NCBI RefSeq assembly: GCF_003144395.1
Contig: NZ_PENZ01000051.1
Span: 124,001 to 188,000, forward strand
DNA length: 64,000 bases
Reading direction: 5' to 3'
Origin: Proteus faecis
Lineage (GTDB): Bacteria > Pseudomonadota > Gammaproteobacteria > Enterobacterales > Enterobacteriaceae
Position 1 is the stretch's first letter; each line of letters opens with the position of its first letter. Of this stretch, positions 1-8,965 are shown one piece after another. A program made the position numbers and the translations under genes. The notes under the pieces are model-generated. The model searched no databases and was not told where the DNA came from. It saw nothing but the letters and a program-made list of their open reading frames with translations.

Positions 1-2
1 GT

Positions 3-887
3 TTTCAATATGAAGGCTGTTATGGTGTAACGGGTGATGGTCGCGATGTATTAAAAACAGACACCTTTTTTACACCAGATAGTAGCAAAGCATATTTATC
101 GCCCTCTCAAATTTTGCCTTCTGTACGTTATATTTCTGACACGCCTTGGGGTGCATTACACTATATGGTGCTTGATGATGTAAATAATAATAGCTTTACC
201 ATTGGTCAAGGCCGTCGAGAGAACAAGTCTTATCTCAATATTCCTGGTTACTGTTTTAATGGCGTAAACCTTTACTTAAGCCGGCATAATGGCAAACAAT
301 GCCATGATGATTCTGGCGCTTGGCTAACCGAATCGGCTCCGATATTTCGTTTTTATGATGGATATGCATCCCTTACGCTAGAAACTGAAAACCAGCTACC
401 GCTCCCCCAAAAAAGCTATGAACTGGATTTAAATCATGGGTTTGATACGCAATTAAGCAAAGCTCAATATGGTTATAGCGATATGCTGGTTGGTAAAAAC
501 TGTATTTTGTTAAATCAAGAAGCTTATTTTTGTTTACCTTCAGAAGAAACGATTAGAAAAACAGATAATCCACAAAAAATGGAAGTGTTACTACAGTGTG
601 CTATTGAAAGTGAACAATCACTTTCAATTTCAGTGCGAACGGGTAATGCCATAAATGGTACATTAGTCGCTTCAAATACATTTTCACTTGGCCTAAATCA
701 GGACAATATCGTTTATAAAATAACACCGTTACTTAATCATCCAGTAACAAATAACAAAGCCTATTTTCGTACTTATCAGCTTGAATTAGACTATTTATTC
801 ATACGTGAAAACGAATCCAACCTTTATTTTTATTTGCACTTTTCTAAACCTAATACGGTATTAGCAGATATTACCGTACTGTTTTAG
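3..887 (+). CDS. Unrecognised protein, 5' end outside the window
   Basis: The reading frame is open from the window edge without a stop, so the start lies to the left and at least 294 residues are visible. A TTG at 114 would give 257 residues, but the in-frame sequence before it reads like ordinary protein. The visible part is rich in Tyr, Asn, Asp and aromatic residues with alternating hydrophobic and polar stretches, which suggests a beta-rich, perhaps extracytoplasmic protein. Several Cys residues occur (for example in the GYCFNG and GKQCHDD segments). No transmembrane helix is seen in this portion. I do not recognise the family and give no function. It converges on tonB and the two share a terminator. 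Confidence 0.6.
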   Translation, partial: FQYEGCYGVTGDGRDVLKTDTFFTPDSSKAYLSPSQILPSVRYISDTPWGALHYMVLDDVNNNSFTIGQGRRENKSYLNIPGYCFNGVNLYLSRHNGKQCHDDSGAWLTESAPIFRFYDGYASLTLETENQLPLPQKSYELDLNHGFDTQLSKAQYGYSDMLVGKNCILLNQEAYFCLPSEETIRKTDNPQKMEVLLQCAIESEQSLSISVRTGNAINGTLVASNTFSLGLNQDNIVYKITPLLNHPVTNNKAYFRTYQLELDYLFIRENESNLYFYLHFSKPNTVLADITVLF

Positions 888-901
888 CCATCGATTCTAA
901 T

Positions 902-939
902 AAAAACACCTAAGCCTTAATCATACTTAGGCGTTTTTA
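902..939. terminator. Bidirectional terminator between the left-edge gene and tonB
   Basis: An inverted repeat pairs AAAAACACCTAAG (902-914) with CTTAGGCGTTTTT (926-938), with one mismatch. A-rich and T-rich flanks make it usable on both strands. It sits between two convergent gene ends (887 and 948). Confidence 0.8.
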
Positions 940-947
940 TTAGCTCA

Positions 948-1760
948 TTAATTTAATTGAAAATCTAATGAAACAATAAGGGGGTTCAATACACTTTCAG
1001 GTTTAGGGCCGATGGGTTTTACACGTTTAACAGCAGCAATAGCCGCATTATCAAGAGAGGAAATACCCGAAGTATTTTCTATCTCAACTCTTGAAACCAC
1101 ACCTTCTGATGTTAGTGAAAAACTCACCACGACCTGACCTTCATGTTGCATGCGACGCGCTTGTGATGGATAACGTTTATGGCGTTCTATTTCTCGACGC
1201 AGTGAGCTTATATAGTGATGATCAGATTCACCTTTCCCTATTCCTTTCTCACTTAATGCATGACTCCTTCCTGCTAACGAACTTGCGGTATGTTGCGTTA
1301 AACTTTCTGCCGATGCTTCAGATGCTGTTTGCGCTATTTGGCTTTCTAAATCACTCTGTTTTATCGGTTCTACCTTTTCTTGTATTACCTGTTTTTTTAC
1401 TGAAGTTATTGGTTTAGGTTTTATAGGTATAGGTTTTTCTTTGGGTTTTTCTTTGGGTTTTTCAGGCATTTTCTTTGATGCTTCAACAAACTCCCCTTTT
1501 TCGGCACTGGGTAACACAATGGGCGTTTCTTGAGGTAGCGTTTCCACTAAAGGCTCTGGCACAGCTGTCGATTGTTGGGGTTGTGAAAATACCACTTGGT
1601 AAACGGATAATGTATTTTCTTGTTGCTGATGAATATGGTGTGCACTTTCTGTCATAGAAAGTGAACGTAACACCCAACTTAATATAGCGATATAAACTAA
1701 CGATATGCCTATTAGCCAGTAATAAATATTAAGCGGTTGTCTGACAGAAAGTGCCAACAT
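948..1760 (-). CDS. tonB: TonB energy transducer dedicated to the haem receptor
   Basis: TonB couples the proton-motive force, through ExbB/ExbD, to outer-membrane receptors. The 270-residue protein has one N-terminal membrane anchor (about residues 13-32). A long periplasm-spanning region follows, rich in Pro, Lys and Glu (about 70-125, with KPKEKPKEKP-type repeats). The C-terminal TonB domain (about 185-270) starts with a YPSQARR motif and ends in a beta-strand SLDFQLN. It lies 26 bases after the receptor gene on the same strand, so it probably serves that receptor rather than being the housekeeping TonB. No exbB or exbD is visible nearby, so those partners must come from elsewhere in the genome. 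Confidence 0.85.
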   Translation of the reverse strand: MLALSVRQPLNIYYWLIGISLVYIAILSWVLRSLSMTESAHHIHQQQENTLSVYQVVFSQPQQSTAVPEPLVETLPQETPIVLPSAEKGEFVEASKKMPEKPKEKPKEKPIPIKPKPITSVKKQVIQEKVEPIKQSDLESQIAQTASEASAESLTQHTASSLAGRSHALSEKGIGKGESDHHYISSLRREIERHKRYPSQARRMQHEGQVVVSFSLTSEGVVSRVEIENTSGISSLDNAAIAAVKRVKPIGPKPESVLNPLIVSLDFQLN

Positions 1761-1786
1761 AACAAAAGCTCCTTACTCTCTTTTAA

Positions 1787-4700
1787 TTAAAATTGTGCAG
1801 TCACACCTAATCGGAACGTTCTTCCCGGTGCGGGCATACCTGATCGCGTTAATGGATCAATGTAATATTCGTTTAATAAATTACTGCCCGTTATTTCAAA
1901 AGATAAATTAGGGCTATATTGATAGTTAATATAGGCATCAACAGTAAAGACTTCTGCCCAACGCATCGGGTTATTATTTCGGCCATACATTTCTCTTGGT
2001 AATTTTTCTTTTAGCCATTTTTCATCTTTATTTTCTACTTCTGATGAATAGAGCCAGCGGCTGCCTATTTCTAATTTATTATCTAGCCAACGAGTACCTA
2101 AATGTAAATTAACCGAATATTTAGGCTGAATAGAGGTACGTAAAAAACCACCGGGATAACCGCCTGTCATGCACTCTTTAATGCCCAAGAAACCAAAAGG
2201 ATCATAGTGACTAAAGGCATTTTTATCGCATACCTTATTTTTATGGCTATAAACTAAAGCTGTATCCATAAAAATAAAACCGTTATCAAAACGCGCTTGA
2301 ACTTCCATCCCCTTTAATACTTGTTTTTCAAATTGCCTAATTTGCCAATTCCCATCTCTATCAAACACATTTTCAATATTGGTATGAAAATAATTTATTT
2401 TAATATCAGCATGGCGCTCGACATTAAGCCAATCGGTCAAATCAAACACAACCCCAAATTCTGTACTTTTGGCGCGTTCTGGTTTTAATTTAAAGCCGTA
2501 ATAACGAGCTTTTGACCCCGAAAAACCACTGGTGTCTTCAAATAAATTAGGTAAACGCAGTTGCTCGGTATAGCGCCCATAAAAGCGTAATATCTCGTTG
2601 GCATACACCGTTGCAGAAACTAGAGGGGAAAATGCCCCATGCTGATAGCTAGGCTCCGGTGCAAAATTATCTTTATCATCATCAAGATAAATAGGGATTG
2701 GATTTGTTACACCCATTTCATATTTATTAACTAACTTACCTATAATTGGATCGGGCACTTTTTCATTGATATCAACATAACTACTTAAGAACATATTTTT
2801 ACTTTTAGATAATTCGCCATTTTTATCATAAAGTAAGACTGTATATTCTGTGGTCATAGGGCGTTTTTGAGAAGATTTTATGTTTAAATTTCCTTGTTCA
2901 TCACGAAGAAAATCATCTTGCATCATATGAACTTGAATTTTATTAACTTTATGATGATTAATAATCTTTTCTTTTATTTCAGGTGATAATTTTTCATATT
3001 CAGGATAAACAAATTTAGAGAGTAAAAACTCACGTATTTTTTTATGTATTTCTGGATGACGCCGAAAATTTTTAAGCTCTTCAGGTAAGCTTTCTACATC
3101 CACCCGATGGTAAGCTCTATATAATAAATATTCCTCCGCAGTTAATGTTCGTCGATAAGGAAGAATAAAACCTCTTATTGAAGGGGATTTTTCATAACCT
3201 TTTACGTTATTCTGTCGCTTATTATTTAAAAAGGTATCTGTTAAATGATAATAATGGTATTTCCCTCCCGCAGTAATGGCTAACCAAGAAAGGGGTTTCC
3301 AATCAGTAGAAATGGCTAAATTAATTTCATGACGTTGCCCTGCTCGCCCGGAGGTAACAAAATCAAAGCCTTCAGGTAATTCCAATTCATCGCTATCTAA
3401 TTTTTCAAATTGATAATGACTGGAAAATGAAATGGAAAATTGAGGTGATAATTTAAATATCGAAGAGAAATCAATGCCATAACGATTATTCTCTTGATAA
3501 AGAGAAGATGTATCAATAAATCCCGTATCATAACTGAGTCTCCACTCAGTATTTCTATTAGAAAACGAATCAACTTGTTTTGGCTCTCTCGGTTTACCAC
3601 CTCGAGTATTAGTATGCCCTGAGGTTACATTACCCCATAGCCGTAACAATAAATCAGTTTGTTTATCTTCTGGTTTATATTGGTAGGTTAATACTCCCGC
3701 TTGTTGTGTAATATTTCCTAAAGGCCATTGGTTCACTAAATTTTTATCATAACGAACCCAACTTAAACGTGATGGCATAATATCGCCAAACAGTAAGTCT
3801 GTGTATCGGTAATTAATGGAAAAACGGTGCGTTAATTCAGGAAATAACGTTCCTTTAACTAAAATAGAGCGACTGCGATTGGAAGTGTTCGGTACTTCAT
3901 TATTTGGGCGATAAATATGAGCAATAAAAGGTAAATAAGGCTCAAAATTTCTTCCCCCATCTTTTACATGAACTGATTCAAGTAAATCCTTATCTGTTTC
4001 ACTATAATTTTTGGCATTTCTTTTTCCTGCAAAGTAATTTCCTTTTTCTCGTAGTGCATAAGCAAATAATAAGTTAAAGTTTTCCTCTTCAAAACCTACC
4101 CCAAGACGAAATGAATAATCTTGAAAGTTTTGTACTTTACTTTTTTGAGGTGTGATTTCTAAGGCAGGATCAATAATGTAAGCACTTTGCTGATAGAATT
4201 TCGGATAATAGCGATAATCTTCAATCATATTTAAATAAACTTCTTTATACCGTGTAGCGTTATTACTCATATCCCCTTTAAAATTAATACCAAAAGAGTC
4301 ACCAATAGGCACAATATCGCGGATATCTAGGGTTTTAATCGCAATACCGCCACCAATACCTGTTTTCATATCTGGGGTTAATGAAGGGCCTTTTTCAATA
4401 TAGATACTACTAATCAAATTAGAATCAATATAGTTACGATTAGAGGCACCACTATACCCACGATAAACAGTAATTGCTTGCTCTGTCCCATCAACAGTAA
4501 CAGGAATTCGCCCTTGCCCTTGAATACCGCGAATATTAGGATCAAGTGCGCCACCATTACGAGCTTCACCACTATAAACCCCAATGGCACTTTTTAATAA
4601 ATCTGCCGGAGAAACACCTTGATAACGTTCTAATAGCTCTTTGCCTAAATAAACATTAGAGACATCTTTCTCATAAACTTGTGAGTAACCTTGTGTATCT

Positions 4701-4840
4701 TTTTCTTTATTATCGGAGATCTGAATATGACCAAGATCGGTTTTATCTTCTTTAGCTTGCAGATAAAAGCAAGGAGAAAATAACGATAGAGAAATGAAGA
4801 TTGAAACAATTTTCCGCTTTCTAAAAAGCATAATATGCAT
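1787..4840 (-). CDS. Large TonB-dependent haem/haemophore receptor
   Basis: An outer-membrane receptor of 1017 residues, longer than typical siderophore receptors and in the range of haemoglobin/haemophore receptors such as HpuB and HphR. It has a signal peptide (about 1-29, ending YLQA), a plug domain (about 45-175, with IRGIQGQGRIPVTVDG and a glycine-rich GIGGGIAIKTLD segment) and a long 22-strand-type barrel. The barrel ends in a NLLNEYYIDP motif and a terminal Phe (GVTAQF), as in outer-membrane barrels. It follows the Slam gene by 41 bases and precedes tonB by 26. This context suggests it accepts haem from the hemophilin-like protein encoded upstream. The exact ligand is inferred, not shown. 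Confidence 0.82.
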   Translation of the reverse strand: MHIMLFRKRKIVSIFISLSLFSPCFYLQAKEDKTDLGHIQISDNKEKDTQGYSQVYEKDVSNVYLGKELLERYQGVSPADLLKSAIGVYSGEARNGGALDPNIRGIQGQGRIPVTVDGTEQAITVYRGYSGASNRNYIDSNLISSIYIEKGPSLTPDMKTGIGGGIAIKTLDIRDIVPIGDSFGINFKGDMSNNATRYKEVYLNMIEDYRYYPKFYQQSAYIIDPALEITPQKSKVQNFQDYSFRLGVGFEEENFNLLFAYALREKGNYFAGKRNAKNYSETDKDLLESVHVKDGGRNFEPYLPFIAHIYRPNNEVPNTSNRSRSILVKGTLFPELTHRFSINYRYTDLLFGDIMPSRLSWVRYDKNLVNQWPLGNITQQAGVLTYQYKPEDKQTDLLLRLWGNVTSGHTNTRGGKPREPKQVDSFSNRNTEWRLSYDTGFIDTSSLYQENNRYGIDFSSIFKLSPQFSISFSSHYQFEKLDSDELELPEGFDFVTSGRAGQRHEINLAISTDWKPLSWLAITAGGKYHYYHLTDTFLNNKRQNNVKGYEKSPSIRGFILPYRRTLTAEEYLLYRAYHRVDVESLPEELKNFRRHPEIHKKIREFLLSKFVYPEYEKLSPEIKEKIINHHKVNKIQVHMMQDDFLRDEQGNLNIKSSQKRPMTTEYTVLLYDKNGELSKSKNMFLSSYVDINEKVPDPIIGKLVNKYEMGVTNPIPIYLDDDKDNFAPEPSYQHGAFSPLVSATVYANEILRFYGRYTEQLRLPNLFEDTSGFSGSKARYYGFKLKPERAKSTEFGVVFDLTDWLNVERHADIKINYFHTNIENVFDRDGNWQIRQFEKQVLKGMEVQARFDNGFIFMDTALVYSHKNKVCDKNAFSHYDPFGFLGIKECMTGGYPGGFLRTSIQPKYSVNLHLGTRWLDNKLEIGSRWLYSSEVENKDEKWLKEKLPREMYGRNNNPMRWAEVFTVDAYINYQYSPNLSFEITGSNLLNEYYIDPLTRSGMPAPGRTFRLGVTAQF

Positions 4841-4881
4841 TGTTTTACCTATTAAATTAATAATGGAAGTTACTTATTCAA

Positions 4882-6246
4882 TTAAAATTGTTTTTCTAAT
4901 TTAAATAACACTTCATGTTGCTGATATTGATATAACCAATCCACATTGCTTAATCTTCGGGTATAACGGAACTCTATTGTGGGGTAAAACCCTAAAATAA
5001 AAGGTGATTTATTTTTAATATTGGTTGTAAAAACAAAACCATTGTCTCTTCTTCTCTTTTTTAAAAAAGGATTATAGTTATTAAAGTGTTTAAATTGATA
5101 CTGTAAAAAAAGAGATATATGCCAATTTACTGACAGTGGATAATGAACGCCAGTTTTTATACCATGTCGATGATAATTTAATAAAGTGTTTTTTTTGTGT
5201 TCTAATTGATAATTTAATTGATTAACTAAGTGTATTCTATTATTAAAATAGTAGTTATGATTAGCACTATAACTAACTCGCTGACTATTTAAACTATTTA
5301 ACGCTTCTTGATATTTCTTTATTTTATAATCCAAACTTAAATTAATAGTTTGCTTTTTATTAATAAAATAAGAAAATTGTATTTCATTTCCCCATGCTTG
5401 ATATTCATATTGAGTTGGTGTTTTTTTTATTTCGTAATAAGGTGTTATTGACCATTGATATAGAGGTTTTTGATAGCGATAACCTAATTGTGTATATAAC
5501 GCAAAAAAATTAGCGCTACGGTGAGAGTGATAATCGACATATCGTGCATAAGTATAAGAAGAAAAAGTATGGTGAGAATAAATAGCAACAGGCTGATAAA
5601 AAGAAAAATAATGAGCAAGTCCTGTTGATACAATGGGTTTAGCACCTCTTAGCGTCACTTTTCTTTGAATGGATTGAGAAACAACTTGTTCTGCTAAATC
5701 AGGTGCATGGTTAATATTATCATCATAAAAAAAGCTTAGTTGATAGAAACGTTGACCTTGAAAATAAGAGGCTAGCTTAACCTTATAAAATTCTATAGAT
5801 TGGATAATATCTTTAGGTAAATCAACTATATTGCTCAACTGATTGAGTTGTAGTTGTGCTTTTTTATACTCTCGCAGATGAAAATAAAGTTGAATTAACC
5901 CTGTTTGCGCTGGGATAAAATCGGCTTTTTTTTTAAGTTGCTGCTGATAATAAAATTCAGCATTTAAAAAATCACCTTTTGTTTGGGCTAAAAGCGCTTT
6001 AGCGTAATCAATTAATAATGTTTCATGTAAAGGTAATTGTTGATACTCCAGTAGTAGTTCTTCAGCCTTTTTCCACTGCTGTTGCTGTAAAGCACGATAA
6101 AGTTGTTGCCCTATTTGTGCAACTTGGTGTTGAGATGAAGAATAGGAGAATAAAATAGCATTATTTTCTTTGGCGTTAACTTTTAATGGAATAAATAACA
6201 CGCTGATAATAAGAGCTAATTCCATTCGTTTTTGATAATAACGCAT
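4882..6246 (-). CDS. Slam-type surface/secreted protein assembly modulator
   Basis: Slam proteins sit in the outer membrane and move specific TbpB-fold client proteins to the cell surface or medium. This 454-residue protein has a signal peptide (1-25, ending VNA), an N-terminal TPR-like alpha-helical region (about 35-160) and a C-terminal beta-barrel (about 167-454). The barrel starts with the family-typical YQLSFFYDDNINHAPD segment and ends in Phe (KLEKQF). This order, TPR then DUF560 barrel, matches Slam. The adjacent hemophilin-like gene is the expected client, as in the Acinetobacter HsmA/HphA pair (established knowledge). A terminator lies between the two genes, so Slam may be made at a lower level than its client. 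Confidence 0.85.
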   Translation of the reverse strand: MRYYQKRMELALIISVLFIPLKVNAKENNAILFSYSSSQHQVAQIGQQLYRALQQQQWKKAEELLLEYQQLPLHETLLIDYAKALLAQTKGDFLNAEFYYQQQLKKKADFIPAQTGLIQLYFHLREYKKAQLQLNQLSNIVDLPKDIIQSIEFYKVKLASYFQGQRFYQLSFFYDDNINHAPDLAEQVVSQSIQRKVTLRGAKPIVSTGLAHYFSFYQPVAIYSHHTFSSYTYARYVDYHSHRSANFFALYTQLGYRYQKPLYQWSITPYYEIKKTPTQYEYQAWGNEIQFSYFINKKQTINLSLDYKIKKYQEALNSLNSQRVSYSANHNYYFNNRIHLVNQLNYQLEHKKNTLLNYHRHGIKTGVHYPLSVNWHISLFLQYQFKHFNNYNPFLKKRRRDNGFVFTTNIKNKSPFILGFYPTIEFRYTRRLSNVDWLYQYQQHEVLFKLEKQF

Positions 6247-6301
6247 GGTATATCCTTATAATAAAAATCGACCTATTCCTTAAGATCGGTTTATTTTTGA
6301 T

Positions 6302-6336
6302 AAAAAAAAACAGATAACCCTATACCTGATTATCTG
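6302..6336 (-). terminator. Intrinsic terminator or attenuator between hemophilin and Slam genes
   Basis: Read on the minus strand, CAGATAA (6336-6330) pairs with TTATCTG (6317-6311) and is followed directly by a run of nine T (6310-6302). It lies downstream of the hemophilin stop and upstream of the Slam start. It would cut or reduce read-through into the export and receptor genes. Confidence 0.7.
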
Positions 6337-6431
6337 TTGCTAACATTTAGCTTAATGACCACTAATACCACTTTTTAAAGAATTAACCGATTGTATGACC
6401 AAACAAATTTATAATATTATTTTTGAAAAAA

Positions 6432-7232
6432 TTAAGAAGCATCCGTGCTTGCTGTTATTTCTTCACTTTCACTACTCTCTTTCGCACCACCAAAACCAAT
6501 ATCTTTTGTGTGATCCGAACTAAATACCACAATACCCGCTAACGCTTCAGCACTTTCGCCAAAAAAGGCACCTTCAACAATCCCTGATGTTGTGCCCTCT
6601 TTTGCATCTGCCGAAAACGTCACTTGGTTATTGGCGGTATAAAGATTTCCACCTTCTAACTCAACTGTGCGTTGGCTATTCGCCAATGAACCTTCAATTT
6701 TCTTTTGAGAAAAATCAACATCAAACGTACCTGAAAGTAGGTTACTGCCGCTGTATTGGCTAATACCCGTTACCGTATAAGTCGCGCTATCTGTCGGCAA
6801 TGTGGTAGTGACATCTTTACCCACATAATAGGTTTGATGTGTTACATCTGTTGCTGATGTTGTTTTTGCCCAGTCACCAAAATAGACATTGGCATCTGTG
6901 ATTTTGGCAAAGTGAAAAACGCCCATATTACTGTGACTTGCAGGAGAATTAGCATTAGGTTGGATAGTATAAACACCATGACTGTCCGCTCCACCACTCA
7001 TTCTTGGTGAGGTTAACGAAGCAAAACCAATTTTTTTTCCACCTCCTACTGTACTAATACCCACACCTGGTGCACCACCAGGCATTTGATGATCACCACG
7101 TTGCATAGGGTCACTTGCCCCCACTTCCATCGTCGTTAACGACCCGCTTTGATTAGAATGAATTTCAGCTTGTACAGTATGAGTCCCCATTAATATAAAC
7201 AGTGCACATGTTAGTTTATTCAGTTTCTTCAT
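6432..7232 (-). CDS. Hemophilin-like secreted haem-binding protein (Slam client)
   Basis: Hemophilins are Slam-exported haem-binding proteins with an N-terminal ligand-binding domain and a C-terminal TbpB-type barrel. This 266-residue protein has a signal peptide ending in VQA at residue 22. The one Cys in the leader (residue 9) is not in a lipobox, so I read it as soluble and secreted rather than a lipoprotein. Residues about 40-135 form a Gly/His-rich domain. The C-terminal barrel contains GAFFGESAEALAGI (about 221-234), the hallmark of the TbpB barrel family, and GFGGAK (246-251). A Ser/Glu-rich tail of about 15 residues follows. The start at 7232 is preferred over an ATG at 7244 because GGAA sits 7 bases before it. 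Haem as ligand is inferred from family and context. Confidence 0.78.
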   Translation of the reverse strand: MKKLNKLTCALFILMGTHTVQAEIHSNQSGSLTTMEVGASDPMQRGDHQMPGGAPGVGISTVGGGKKIGFASLTSPRMSGGADSHGVYTIQPNANSPASHSNMGVFHFAKITDANVYFGDWAKTTSATDVTHQTYYVGKDVTTTLPTDSATYTVTGISQYSGSNLLSGTFDVDFSQKKIEGSLANSQRTVELEGGNLYTANNQVTFSADAKEGTTSGIVEGAFFGESAEALAGIVVFSSDHTKDIGFGGAKESSESEEITASTDAS

Positions 7233-7244
7233 AATAATTTCCAT

Positions 7245-7654
7245 ATTATTAGTTTGAGGGTGTGGCTACTTATTAAAAATAATAAGTAGCCACTTACAGA
7301 GATATTAATATTTTATCTTTACAGCTTCACTTACGAATATAAAGCTTGCTGTTTCGGGCGTAGGTAATATTAAATAAATCTCTTTCATTGTAAATAACAC
7401 ATTTTAATTACTGAGATTTTAATTAACCTTATTTATATTATGAGAATTAAACTAATTGAATGATTTAACTTGGTTTTTTATTTAAACACATAAGAAACAA
7501 ATAAATATTTTATGTTTATTTTTGTGAACAAACTCGCAATTATTTATCTTTATTCGTTTTAAAACTAATTGATATTTATTAGATGTTTTATATTTATTAT
7601 AACCCACGCATTAAAAATATAATCATTTCTGAAATTAAAGATTATTTTCATTCA
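7245..7654. other. AT-rich intergenic region, hemophilin promoter side
   Basis: About 400 bases, very AT-rich, between the LysR gene and the hemophilin gene (both minus strand). It should hold the promoter of the haem-uptake block and the 3' end of the regulator transcript. A possible Fur-type site is listed separately. No convincing small gene is seen. Confidence 0.5.
7437..7456 (-). promoter_or_regulatory. Candidate Fur-type box upstream of the hemophilin gene
   Basis: The minus strand reads ATTAGTTTAATTCTCATAAT. Its AATTCTCAT core resembles half of the enterobacterial Fur consensus, and about two thirds of the positions agree. It lies roughly 210 bases before the hemophilin start, as expected if iron represses the block. 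The match is imperfect in a very AT-rich background, so it is only a candidate. Confidence 0.3.
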
Positions 7655-8542
7655 TTATATTTTATTTATTTCATCAGAAATTATATTTATAAGAAGATCA
7701 CGATCTTTATTTTTAATATTATTATTCCAAATAACACCTATTTCCCATTGTGTATACAGATCAGACAGTGGCAATAAAGTCACTTTTTGTTTATCACAAA
7801 TAAGCTCTGCATTTTTAGGCACCAATGCCATTCCTAATCCAGCAGCAACTAACGCTAACTGCGTTTGAATATCTTGCGATTGTTGTAATACACGAGGCTC
7901 GATTTGATGATATTTTAGAAAAGCATTTATTTGTTGATGTAGTTTTTTTTCTTTTTCTGGAACAAGCTGAATAAGCCCAAGCGTATTAAAATAGTGTAAT
8001 GGATCATCTTCAATCTCTAACACCATAATGTTTTGTGTTGGAATCGCTAACATCAATCGCTCTTGTGCTAATGAAATCCCCTTAAGTGGCTCTGTAACGG
8101 GTAAGCGTGAAAATGCGAGATCAAGTTCTCCTAAAAGTAATTTACTTTCCATTATGTTAGAAGGTATATCATCAATATGAACGGTGATATCAGGATGAAC
8201 CTGATTAAACTTTGCCAATAATGGTGTAATAAAATTTAATGAAGACAAACCAAATCCTGCATAAAGCTCTGCTTTTTGGGGTTCACTTAATTGACGAGCT
8301 TGTTTTTCTAGAGCGCGAACTTCTCTTAAAACTGATTGAGATTGATTCAGTAAATACTGTCCTTCAGGCGTTAATTTTGCACCATAACGTCCACGCTGAA
8401 AAAGCGTGATACCTAACTGAGATTCCAGTGTTTTTATCTGTTTAGTGAGTGCCGGTTGGCTAATACAAAGCTTTGAGGAAGCTTCACCAAAATGTTCTGT
8501 TTCAGCTAAAACAACAAAAGCATTCAATAAACGGGTATCCAT
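7655..8542 (-). CDS. LysR-family transcriptional regulator
   Basis: A 295-residue LysR-type regulator of standard length. Residues 1-60 form the winged helix-turn-helix (FGEASSKLCISQPALTKQIKTLE region), with the linker helix up to about 88 and a periplasmic-binding-like effector domain (about 90-295). LysR proteins often control a divergent neighbour, but here the nearest upstream gene is only a remnant (8687-8764, same strand). The next gene downstream is the hemophilin gene on the same strand. It could regulate the haem block or may be left over from a lost pathway. The effector cannot be deduced. Confidence 0.85.
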   Translation of the reverse strand: MDTRLLNAFVVLAETEHFGEASSKLCISQPALTKQIKTLESQLGITLFQRGRYGAKLTPEGQYLLNQSQSVLREVRALEKQARQLSEPQKAELYAGFGLSSLNFITPLLAKFNQVHPDITVHIDDIPSNIMESKLLLGELDLAFSRLPVTEPLKGISLAQERLMLAIPTQNIMVLEIEDDPLHYFNTLGLIQLVPEKEKKLHQQINAFLKYHQIEPRVLQQSQDIQTQLALVAAGLGMALVPKNAELICDKQKVTLLPLSDLYTQWEIGVIWNNNIKNKDRDLLINIISDEINKI

Positions 8543-8965
8543 GCTTAATTATTAATCCTATCTTATTTCTCCTTTAATTATTCTAACACAGAATAATTAA
8601 ATAAAATTAATAACCAATACCGATACATTGATAAGCAAATTAAATAGATTAAATTGAGATTATTCTTTAACGAGCACCCAAAATACTCACAAAATAAAAG
8701 TGTTGTCGTTTGCTTTATATCGAAACTGTACTGTAGCAACGCGTAATGTTTTAGATGTGTTCATACGTTTTTACCTATAAAACCTTCTCTCTTTTTCAAA
8801 TAGGAGAACGTATTTATTGTTTAAAGGGTAATCACTTACTTGCTTTTTTCGATAACCTTTTGGAATGAAATAAGATAACCGCAAGAAATAACAGGCTTCT
8901 ATGCCTCTGTTTCGCGGAACAAGTACCTTATTTTCTGGCATCATAATGGCAATAAAGGAGTATTT
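8543..8965. other. Intergenic region with a gene remnant
   Basis: About 420 bases between the LysR gene and a plus-strand secreted-protein gene. It holds a short minus-strand nitrilase-like remnant (8687-8764). It also holds the likely promoter and a good ribosome-binding site (AAAGGAG, about 8954-8960) for the gene at 8966. The rest is AT-rich without clear features. Confidence 0.5.
8687..8764 (-). pseudogene. N-terminal remnant of a carbon-nitrogen hydrolase (nitrilase family)
   Basis: On the minus strand an ATG at 8764, with AGGT a few bases upstream, opens a 25-codon frame reading MNTSKTLRVATVQFRYKAND and a few more residues before TGA at 8689-8687. The RVATVQF segment followed by a KAND-like motif is how many nitrilase-superfamily amidohydrolases begin (family recollection). 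Nothing downstream in any frame continues the domain, so this looks like the stump of a deleted gene. The LysR gene just downstream may once have regulated it. Confidence 0.4.

Noticed and set aside
7583-7777. Small plus-strand frame in AT-rich DNA
   Set aside because: Low-complexity Ile/Tyr/Asn sequence overlapping the 3' end of the LysR gene, with no ribosome-binding site.
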